Below are positions 1-5,935 of a stretch of DNA of 7,979 nucleotides, in pieces. The translations under genes and the position numbers were made by a program. The notes under the pieces were generated by a model. It did no database searches and had not been told where the DNA came from. It saw nothing but the letters and a program-made list of their open reading frames with translations. The DNA comes from an uncultured Eubacteriales bacterium (lineage in GTDB: Bacteria > Bacillota > Clostridia > Oscillospirales > CAG-382): NCBI GenBank assembly GCA_934446095.1, contig CAKSDR010000058.1, positions 1-7,979 of the forward strand, written 5' to 3'. The first letter of the stretch is position 1. The number at the start of each line of letters is the position of its first letter.

Positions 1-939
1 CTTGATTTTTTGCTGAAAAACGATGCCGACATTATAATTGCTTTAGGCGGCGGTTCTTCCATTGACGCTGCAAAAGCTGTTATTCTTATGGCAAAAAGTT
101 CCGGCAGAAAAGACAATGTAAAATTCATTGCAATTCCGACGACAAGCGGTACCGGTTCTGAAGTTACAAGTTTTTCGGTAATTACCGATACACAGCAGGG
201 CGTAAAATATCCCCTTGTTTCGCCGGATCTTCTTCCCGACATTGCAATTCTCGATCCGGAATTTGTAAAAACGGTTTCTCCGTCAATTACAGCCGACACC
301 GGATTTGACGTGATAACACATGCCATTGAAGCGTGCATATCCACAAAGGCAACCGAGTTTTCGGACGCGCTTGCTCAAAAAGCGCTGGAACTTGCATTTG
401 AATATCTTCCCTGCGCCGTTAAAAATGGTGATAATCTTGAAGCGCGCGATAAAATGCACAAGGCTTCATGCCTTGCAGGTATGGCATTTGATTCTGTAAG
501 TCTTGGCATAAATCATGGAATTGCACATGCTCTCGGCGCAAAGTTTCATATTCCTCATGGGCGAGCAAATGCAATGCTTTTGCCTCATGTTATAAAATTT
601 AACGCCGGCATATCGGATAATTTTGAAACTGTTTCTAAACGTTTTCAGTACTCGCAAACAGCAGTAAAACTTGCAAAAATTTCAAAACTTCTTGGCATTT
701 CTTCATCGCAAAATGTAAGGATTTCCGTAAAATCTTTAATTGACCGTATCAAGTTTATGGAAAAAGAGGCCGGAATACCTGCATATTTAAAAGATGCAAA
801 CGTGTCAAAAGAAGATTATCTTGCGCAAAAAGATGCAATAATACACAGTGCGCTTAAAGATGCATGCACTGCTACAAACCCGCGCAAAGCGGAGTATTCT
901 GATGTTGAGGGTATACTTTCAAACATCGCGGTCTGGTAA
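1..939 (+). CDS. Iron-containing alcohol dehydrogenase, 3' part (5' end outside window)
   Basis: This is a group III, Fe(II)-dependent, NAD(P)H-linked alcohol dehydrogenase, interconverting an aldehyde and an alcohol in the cytoplasm. The frame is open from base 1, so the TTG at 10-12 is not needed as a start; about 310 codons are visible of the usual 380-400, and the missing part is the start of the N-terminal nucleotide-binding domain. Visible family marks are the GGGSSIDAAK dinucleotide-binding loop (about 49-78), the GTGSEVTSF motif (about 151-177), and the metal ligands Asp (307-309), His (319-321), His (514-516) and His of PHG (556-558). The last two are 14 residues apart, as in FucO and AdhE. 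It ends with the CTATNPR motif typical of the family. It resembles the PduQ/EutG/butanol dehydrogenase branch, but no microcompartment genes are present, so the substrate cannot be named. It converges on the hydrogenase operon and is probably transcribed separately. Confidence 0.92.
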   Translation, partial: LDFLLKNDADIIIALGGGSSIDAAKAVILMAKSSGRKDNVKFIAIPTTSGTGSEVTSFSVITDTQQGVKYPLVSPDLLPDIAILDPEFVKTVSPSITADTGFDVITHAIEACISTKATEFSDALAQKALELAFEYLPCAVKNGDNLEARDKMHKASCLAGMAFDSVSLGINHGIAHALGAKFHIPHGRANAMLLPHVIKFNAGISDNFETVSKRFQYSQTAVKLAKISKLLGISSSQNVRISVKSLIDRIKFMEKEAGIPAYLKDANVSKEDYLAQKDAIIHSALKDACTATNPRKAEYSDVEGILSNIAVW

Positions 940-981
940 ATCGAAATATGCTTAATTTACAAAACACTTTTCTATAAATAA

Positions 982-1011
982 TTTTTTGTTTTATTATTTT
1001 AAAACAAAAAA
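982..1011. terminator. Weak AT-rich inverted repeat downstream of the alcohol dehydrogenase
   Basis: A 12-bp perfect inverted repeat (982-993 pairs with 1000-1011) encloses a 6-nt loop. Only one pair is G-C; the rest are A-T, so the hairpin is weak. It lies 43 nt after the stop codon of the alcohol dehydrogenase and just before the stronger hairpin. It may add to termination or may simply be low-complexity AT-rich spacer. Confidence 0.3.
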
Positions 1012-1029
1012 AATTTAATTTTGTAAAGA

Positions 1030-1062
1030 AAAAAGCATATCACTTATAGTGATATGCTTTTT
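1030..1062. terminator. Bidirectional intrinsic terminator between convergent genes
   Basis: A perfect 15-bp inverted repeat (1030-1044 with 1048-1062) has a core of GCATATCAC paired with GTGATATGC and a very short loop. Runs of A on the left and T on the right give a U-tract on both strands. It would therefore end the plus-strand alcohol dehydrogenase and the minus-strand hydrogenase operon, whose last stop codon is at 1100-1102. The rest of the 940-1099 spacer shows no gene. Confidence 0.82.
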
Positions 1063-1099
1063 ATTTTATATAAAACCTATTTAAATGCAGAATAGAACT

Positions 1100-2527
1100 T
1101 TATTTCAAAACCGATATTGCATCGGTAATTTTCTTTTCAAGCGCTTCTCTTCCGTATTTATCAACTTCTGCCTTATTTTTTTCTCCGTGTGTAAGACATC
1201 CGGCGCCGCCTATACAGCCGCCGACACACGCCATGCCTTCGATAAAGTTTGCATCTGTAAGACCTTTTGACTTCTTCATAAGCGCAACTTTACACTCCTC
1301 AATTCCATCGCATGACACAGCCTTCAAATCAAAGTTTTCATATCCATGTTCAATAAGTGCTTCTTTGACTGCGTCGGAAAGACCTCCGCAGCGCGCAAAA
1401 ATTCTGCCATAATATGAAGCGTTGTCAAGGGTTCCCTCTTCAAGTTCGGTAATATCAATATCACGACTGTCAAAAAGCGCCTGAAGTTCTTCAAATGTAA
1501 TGCATGAATCCACGTACGGTTTTACTTCTTCTTTCCGAACTTCCATTTTTTTGGAAGTACAAGGACCTATAAATACGATCTTTGCGTTCGGATCAGTTTT
1601 TTCTTTAATATACTTTGATATCATTGCCATCGGCGAAAGGTTATGAGAAATATTTTCTTTCATATTAGGAAAATTTTTCTCAATATAGGAAACAAACGCA
1701 GGGCAGCAAGAACTTGTCAGAAAACCTTTTTCAAACAATTCTTCGGATTCCGCAAAAGCAACCATATCGGCGCCGAGCGCTGCCTCAATTACAGTATGGA
1801 ATCCCATTTTTTTAAGTCCTGTAATAACCTGTCCGAGTTTTGCATATTGGAACTGACTTGAAATTGACGGCGCGATTACGGCGTACACCTTATATTTTGT
1901 ATTATTTTCGCTTTTTTTAATTAAATCGATAACGTCCAAAATATATGATTTATCCATTATTGCGCCGAACGGACATTGATAAACGCATGCGCCGCAGGCG
2001 ATACATTTATCGTTATTAATTTTTGCAGCTTTATTCTCGCTCATGGAGATTGCTTTTATTTTGCATGCGTTTTCACAAGGACGCTTTCTGTTCACAATAG
2101 CAGTAAACGGACAAACTTTACTGCAGGCCCCGCAGCCTACGCATTTTGATTTATCAATATGCGCAACATGATTATGGTCAAATGAAATAGCGCCCTTTTT
2201 GCAAACATCTTCGCATCTATGTGCAAGGCAGCCTCTGCAGGCATTCGTAACTTCATATCCGCCCATCGGGCATTCATCGCATGCCGCCTCTATTACTTCT
2301 ATAACATTCGGATTGTCACCGTCTCCGCCCATTGCAAGTTTTACGCGTTCAGAAACAATCGCTCTTTCCTTATACACGCAGCAACGCATTGTAGGAGTAT
2401 TTCCGGGTACGATCCTATAAGGTATATCCAGTATATTTTCAAGCAAAGTGTCTTTCCACGCCTCTCTTGCAACTTCACGAAGGACCTTATACTTTAAATG
2501 CTGAACTTTTGTATCGAATTTTCTCAT
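1100..2527 (-). CDS. hydA2: Monomeric group B-like [FeFe]-hydrogenase
   Basis: This 475-residue cytoplasmic hydrogenase is predicted to exchange electrons between ferredoxin and protons/H2. The N-terminal 190 residues hold 18 Cys, including C97-x2-C-x4-C-x3-C109, ferredoxin motifs C129-x2-C-x2-C-x3-C139 and C175-x2-C-x2-C-x3-C185, and a C151-x3-C155 half motif, so three or more [4Fe-4S] clusters are likely. The H-cluster loops follow: L1 SSCCP (272-276), L2 GPCTSKK (321-327) and L3 MACVGGC (432-438). These supply the four expected Cys ligands and keep the proton-relay Cys (C274) and the Lys of L2. L2 has Gly where classical group A enzymes have Met. Size and layout fit the FeFe_hydrog_B1 family rather than bifurcating HydA. 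The ATG is preceded by AGGAGGT at 2542-2548. It is the last gene of the operon, and its position beside hydS matches hydA2 of R. albus; the symbol rests on that analogy. Confidence 0.93.
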   Translation of the reverse strand: MRKFDTKVQHLKYKVLREVAREAWKDTLLENILDIPYRIVPGNTPTMRCCVYKERAIVSERVKLAMGGDGDNPNVIEVIEAACDECPMGGYEVTNACRGCLAHRCEDVCKKGAISFDHNHVAHIDKSKCVGCGACSKVCPFTAIVNRKRPCENACKIKAISMSENKAAKINNDKCIACGACVYQCPFGAIMDKSYILDVIDLIKKSENNTKYKVYAVIAPSISSQFQYAKLGQVITGLKKMGFHTVIEAALGADMVAFAESEELFEKGFLTSSCCPAFVSYIEKNFPNMKENISHNLSPMAMISKYIKEKTDPNAKIVFIGPCTSKKMEVRKEEVKPYVDSCITFEELQALFDSRDIDITELEEGTLDNASYYGRIFARCGGLSDAVKEALIEHGYENFDLKAVSCDGIEECKVALMKKSKGLTDANFIEGMACVGGCIGGAGCLTHGEKNKAEVDKYGREALEKKITDAISVLK

Positions 2528-2541
2528 ATATCTTTTAAAGT

Positions 2542-2548
2542 ACCTCCT
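2542..2548 (-). promoter_or_regulatory. Ribosome binding site of hydA2 overlapping the upstream stop codon
   Basis: AGGAGGT on the minus strand is a near-perfect Shine-Dalgarno sequence, but it sits 14 nt from the ATG at 2527, longer than usual. No ATG, GTG or TTG lies in frame between the two. Its first bases share the TAG stop (2549-2547) of the phosphatase gene, so terminating ribosomes would sit on it, which suggests translational coupling. Confidence 0.7.
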
Positions 2549-3719
2549 AAAAATAACTTACCTTAATGCGCTTGCCCATTTTCTTTAAGCATGCTGAAAG
2601 TTCTTCGACAAGATTCATTTTTATATTGAAATTAATAGGCAAATCAGGATTTTGATGTGCGGGGTTTATTGCTCTGCCGACATAGAAATTTATATCGGTT
2701 GCTTCTTCAAATAACATTCTGCATATCAGCGATGCGCCATCGCGCTTATATCCCCAGTGTGAATAACTTTCATTTGTACTTAAATAATCTTTTGCGTACT
2801 CAAGCACCTTATTTATTGTAATAACGCCTTCCGTAACGAGGTCAACGCCCTCGATTTCAGCTGTAGGCGGCACATCGGAACTCTCAAAATTAAGACTCGG
2901 CTTTAATTCTTTATGCAAAAATTTTGCAGCAATGGAGGATGTTGTTCCCCCGCAAACAATGTGTTTTCCTTCTTTGGAGAAGAAAAGTGACATCATGCGT
3001 CCGGCATCGTCCCTGTTTGACGGAGGACCGAACAAAATATTTACCGGTGCCCTTTTGCGAATTTTCACAACGCATGCAGTCGCGTCATCACCGGGTTTTT
3101 CATCGTACAGTTTATAACATTCGTCAATTAAAATCGTAGCAAGAGTTTTTGCCGTAAACTCGCCGAACATTAGCGGAGACAAGAAATCTATTATATCCTG
3201 TCTTTTCCAGCCGAAATTATAAGCAATTCCTATTCCTGCGTGAGGGCATCCGTCGCTCATAGCGATAATCGTGTCGTTTTCCTGAAGTTTTATGACCGAC
3301 TTATAAACTTTTTTGCCGTCTATATTCATCTCGGTTTTCGGATAATCATAAATTTCATTATTTCTGAAAAATATAATCAAGGGATTGTCGTACTGAATGA
3401 GTTCCGCGTTTTCATTGTCTATCAAATGAATAATCGTGAACGTAGAATACGCAACTCCTCTTACCGAGCATATAGGTAAAGTTGCCGCAATAGTAGAAAC
3501 ACATTCTTCAAGAGGAATTCCGGACGCCAGCATTGTTGAGATGATTTTTGAAGTTAGAGTTGAAAGTATACTTGCCTTAACTCCACTTCCAAGCCCGTCA
3601 GCAAGAACGATTACAGATGAATTTTCATCCTGCTCAACTATATCAATATGGTCTCCGCATAGTTGCTCTCCGAAATGATTTACACTTTTATAACCGATAT
3701 CTGCGCACAAATTATTCAC
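2547..3719 (-). CDS. SpoIIE/PP2C-type protein phosphatase with unassigned C-terminal domain
   Basis: This is a predicted metal-dependent Ser/Thr phosphatase, 390 residues, soluble. The catalytic domain spans about residues 1-222: CGD (D23), ADGLGSG (D41), MSDG (D156) and PGDDATACV (D211/D212) supply the Asp residues that bind two Mn/Mg ions in the PPM/SpoIIE fold. Residues 225-390 form a second domain I cannot assign; it contains a CGGTTSS motif (256-262) and an EGVDLVTEGV stretch (290-299). The start is GTG (3719-3717) with AAGGAGA 9 nt upstream, and it overlaps the end of hydS by 8 nt. Proteins of this type beside a PAS-bearing [FeFe]-hydrogenase define the phosphatase-linked (C3) putative sensory class, so it is the likely output of HydS. 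Its phosphoprotein substrate is unknown: no STAS anti-sigma antagonist or RsbW-like kinase is in the window. Confidence 0.88.
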   Translation of the reverse strand: MNNLCADIGYKSVNHFGEQLCGDHIDIVEQDENSSVIVLADGLGSGVKASILSTLTSKIISTMLASGIPLEECVSTIAATLPICSVRGVAYSTFTIIHLIDNENAELIQYDNPLIIFFRNNEIYDYPKTEMNIDGKKVYKSVIKLQENDTIIAMSDGCPHAGIGIAYNFGWKRQDIIDFLSPLMFGEFTAKTLATILIDECYKLYDEKPGDDATACVVKIRKRAPVNILFGPPSNRDDAGRMMSLFFSKEGKHIVCGGTTSSIAAKFLHKELKPSLNFESSDVPPTAEIEGVDLVTEGVITINKVLEYAKDYLSTNESYSHWGYKRDGASLICRMLFEEATDINFYVGRAINPAHQNPDLPINFNIKMNLVEELSACLKKMGKRIKVSYF

Positions 3720-5388
3720 TTGAAATCGTCTCCTTGAGTTTTGTTAGAGCAATTTTGGTTTCTGCGGCAGTTTCTCCGAGCAATGATGCGATTTCCTGAA
3801 CTATTCTCATTTGCTTATCAACAACCTTGTCCGCGGTTTCAACAGTCTGGCGGCTGATAGATTCTTTCTTCTCGCGGATTTTTTCCTCATCTGTTATGTC
3901 ACGCATAATGCAGATAATGATTTTATATTCCTTATCGTAAAAAATAGTTTCCTCAACATACTTTTCATATTCCGCAAGATACATCCGCTTATTTTTTATG
4001 TTTTTGCCGTTTCCGAGCACATCCATGAAAGGTTTTGGATCCAAAATACGCACGACCGCGTCTCCGAGGATATCTCCGGAACTGTGCAGGTTCATAATTT
4101 TAAGAGCAGCTGCGTTTATTTGCTGAACTTCAAGGCTTTCGTTAAGAACGATAAGTCCGTTAGGGGTATTTTTAACAATGTTATCCGAAAAACCTTCCGC
4201 CCTGTCTTTAAGATACGGCAGGCACATGGAAATTTCAGCTTTGCCCTGAAGTATGGCAACAGCCTTATCACGGCATGTATTGTAGCCGCATGAACCGCAG
4301 TTCAGTTCATCGGAAGGCTTGAATTTTCCCATTTGATGAAGAACTTCGGTTATTTCAGACTCAGACGGAGTCTGAAGTTTCTTATCTATCACAGTAAATA
4401 CTTTTCTAAGTTGCAGGCTGTCCGGCTGATCAACAACAAAATCATGACTGCCCGCAAAATCTGAAACCGCCATATAATCTTTTATAGGGCTTCTGTGAAA
4501 TTTTTCCATTACAGGACCGCCAACGCAGCTTCCCGCGCAAGCCGACATTTCAATGAAACATTTATGTATCTTGCCGCTTTCGATATCCTTTAGAGCAGCA
4601 ATACAGTTTTCAACGCCATCAATTGCCATATATGTATATTCCGGATCTCTGTGCGTCATTGTTTTAAGCACTCCGCCGGTAGTGGGAAAAAATCTTGCAA
4701 GACTATTATCGTTATTGTCTTTTTCAGACTTCAATTCTATATTTTCTTCTTTAAACCACTTTGTAAGTTCATCAAAAGTAAGCACTGAATCAACAATGCC
4801 TTCATAATACTCTGCCTCATCTTTTTTTGCAACGCAAGGACCTATAAACACCGTTTTTGCCTTGGGATTTTTTTCTTTTATCTGCTTGCAGTGCGCCTGC
4901 ATCGGAGATAAAATATCTGCAAGATATGAAAGTTCGGCAGGAAAATATTTCTGAATAAGCAAATTTATACTATGACAGCACGAGGAAATAATAATATCCC
5001 TTTTTTCCTCGCTGATAAGCCGTTCATACTCATTTTTTACAATTGTAGCTCCTATCGCAGTTTCTTCCGCATCGGCAAACCCCAGTTTTTTCAGCGCTTC
5101 ACGCATAGAATCTATGCCGATGCCTTCGTAGTTTGCAACAAACGACGGAGCAATGCTTGCATATACAGGCGCTCCGCTTTGCAAAAGAACTTTTACTTTT
5201 TCTGTTTCATCAACAATTTGCTTTGCGTCCTGAGGACATACAACAAAACATTGCCCGCAAAGTATACATTCGTTGCCTATAATATACGCTTGATTTCCGG
5301 AAAAACGGATAGACTTAACAGGACAATGGCGGATACATTTATAACAATTTTTGCAGTTCGACTTTTTAAGAGTCAAGCAGTTTGCCAT
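3712..5388 (-). CDS. hydS: HydS, putative H2-sensing [FeFe]-hydrogenase with PAS domain (group C)
   Basis: A 558-residue soluble protein. Domains in order: two ferredoxin-type [4Fe-4S] motifs (C12/15/18/22 and C41/44/47/51); the H-cluster domain (about 72-320); a C364-x2-C-x4-C-x16-C389 Fe-S domain of the RnfB/PF04060 kind; a PAS domain (about 398-500); and a charged helical tail (500-558). H-cluster loops: L1 SSCCH (135-139), L2 GPCVAKK (183-189), L3 SACAGSC (282-288). The four cluster Cys (C138, C185, C284, C288) are present, but both Met residues that flank the cluster in group A enzymes are replaced (G183, S282), and the Pro after the L1 ligand is His139. This is typical of putative sensory enzymes rather than turnover enzymes. 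There is no kinase or DNA-binding domain, so signalling probably goes through the overlapping PP2C phosphatase. The ATG has AAGGAGGG 6 nt upstream. H2 sensing is inferred from family and context. Confidence 0.92.
   Translation of the reverse strand: MANCLTLKKSNCKNCYKCIRHCPVKSIRFSGNQAYIIGNECILCGQCFVVCPQDAKQIVDETEKVKVLLQSGAPVYASIAPSFVANYEGIGIDSMREALKKLGFADAEETAIGATIVKNEYERLISEEKRDIIISSCCHSINLLIQKYFPAELSYLADILSPMQAHCKQIKEKNPKAKTVFIGPCVAKKDEAEYYEGIVDSVLTFDELTKWFKEENIELKSEKDNNDNSLARFFPTTGGVLKTMTHRDPEYTYMAIDGVENCIAALKDIESGKIHKCFIEMSACAGSCVGGPVMEKFHRSPIKDYMAVSDFAGSHDFVVDQPDSLQLRKVFTVIDKKLQTPSESEITEVLHQMGKFKPSDELNCGSCGYNTCRDKAVAILQGKAEISMCLPYLKDRAEGFSDNIVKNTPNGLIVLNESLEVQQINAAALKIMNLHSSGDILGDAVVRILDPKPFMDVLGNGKNIKNKRMYLAEYEKYVEETIFYDKEYKIIICIMRDITDEEKIREKKESISRQTVETADKVVDKQMRIVQEIASLLGETAAETKIALTKLKETISSE
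3729..3735 (-). promoter_or_regulatory. Ribosome binding site fixing the GTG start of the phosphatase gene
   Basis: AAGGAGA on the minus strand lies inside the 3' end of hydS, 9 nt before GTG (3719-3717). The spacing supports this GTG start and the 8-nt overlap, and implies that the two proteins are made in a coupled way. Confidence 0.65.
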
Positions 5389-5390
5389 AA

Positions 5391-5651
5391 TTATCCCTCC
5401 TTATGTTCAAGTTTTGAAACTACATTTTCTTCGAAAAAATCTTTAAATTTTTCCTTAGTTACTCCCGTAAAAATTTCATCATCTATTACAACAGTTACAC
5501 CTGTTCTGTTACACTTGCCGGTGCAAAAGCAACCGGCAAGCGTAATTTCAGCGTCAAGTCCTCTTTTTGAAATCTCATTTGTAAAAAGTTCCACAAGGTC
5601 ATGTGATCCTTTTATGTAGCATGATGAACCTACGCATATTTCTATTAACAA
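5391..5651 (-). CDS. Thioredoxin-fold [2Fe-2S] mini-ferredoxin, second copy
   Basis: An 86-residue protein of the NuoE/HoxE C-terminal-like thioredoxin-fold [2Fe-2S] family. Cluster ligands are C6 and C11 (C-x4-C) and C43 and C47 (C-x3-C); an extra C41 sits next to the second pair. It probably passes single electrons in the cytoplasm; no flavin or NAD-binding subunit lies nearby. The start is TTG (5651-5649), one base after the stop of its paralogue. It is preferred because the resulting N-terminus aligns residue for residue with the neighbour (C6 and C11 in both), although only a weak GGTG-type ribosome binding site is visible, so translation may depend on coupling. About half of the first 47 residues match the neighbouring copy, and the C-terminal parts differ more. 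It could serve HydS or HydA2; its partner is not shown by the sequence. Confidence 0.85.
   Translation of the reverse strand: MLIEICVGSSCYIKGSHDLVELFTNEISKRGLDAEITLAGCFCTGKCNRTGVTVVIDDEIFTGVTKEKFKDFFEENVVSKLEHKEG
5395..5402 (-). promoter_or_regulatory. Ribosome binding site of hydS inside the preceding gene
   Basis: AAGGAGGG on the minus strand is the strongest Shine-Dalgarno sequence in the window and lies 6 nt before the hydS ATG (5388-5386). It lies within the last codons of the mini-ferredoxin gene, whose TAA stop is only 2 nt from the ATG, so the two genes are probably coupled. Confidence 0.7.
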
Positions 5652-5652
5652 T

Positions 5653-5895
5653 TTATTTCACCACGCTCATAACATTGTCAGCAAAAAACTTATTTACGGA
5701 ATCCGGATTTACGGAATAAAATTTGTCGTCAACCGTAACGCAAACACCTTTCTGACATTTACCCATGCAAAAAGTTCCCGCAAGTTCAACTTTATCGCAG
5801 AGATTGTTCTCGGAAATCAGATACTGCAGTTGTTCCACAACTTGCCTTGAACCTTTTATATGACAGGATGAGCCAATACATACCGTTATTTTCAT
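5653..5895 (-). CDS. Thioredoxin-fold [2Fe-2S] mini-ferredoxin, first copy
   Basis: An 80-residue protein with the same fold and ligand spacing as the next gene: C6, C11, C43 and C47, expected to bind one [2Fe-2S] cluster, plus non-ligand C33 and C52. The frame stays open to a TTG at 5952, but that would overlap the upstream kinase gene by 17 nt and add 19 residues with no counterpart in the paralogue. The ATG at 5895-5893 is chosen because AAAGGGAG lies 11 nt upstream and the N-terminus then begins exactly like its partner. It lacks the N-terminal helical domain of full NuoE/HydC-type subunits, so it is a minimal version. It sits 40 nt after the kinase gene and is followed after one base by the second copy, consistent with a tandem duplication. 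The physiological electron donor and acceptor are unknown. Confidence 0.87.
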   Translation of the reverse strand: MKITVCIGSSCHIKGSRQVVEQLQYLISENNLCDKVELAGTFCMGKCQKGVCVTVDDKFYSVNPDSVNKFFADNVMSVVK

Positions 5896-5906
5896 TTTGC
5901 GATATT

Positions 5907-5914
5907 CTCCCTTT
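5907..5914 (-). promoter_or_regulatory. Ribosome binding site deciding the start of the first mini-ferredoxin
   Basis: AAAGGGAG on the minus strand lies 11 nt before the ATG at 5895. It favours this start over the upstream in-frame TTG at 5952, which would overlap the kinase gene. Confidence 0.6.
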
Positions 5915-5935
5915 GTAAAACTTATTTTTAATTTA

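Noticed and set aside
4972..5619. Plus-strand open frame (215 codons) opposite hydS and a mini-ferredoxin
   Set aside because: It runs antisense to two genes with clear Cys motifs, crosses their junction, and its product shows no recognisable domain.
5640..5656. Possible Rex operator around TTGTTAA at the start of the second mini-ferredoxin
   Set aside because: Only one half-site is present with no matching inverted half, and it lies inside an operon at a start codon; a coincidence of AT-rich sequence is more likely.
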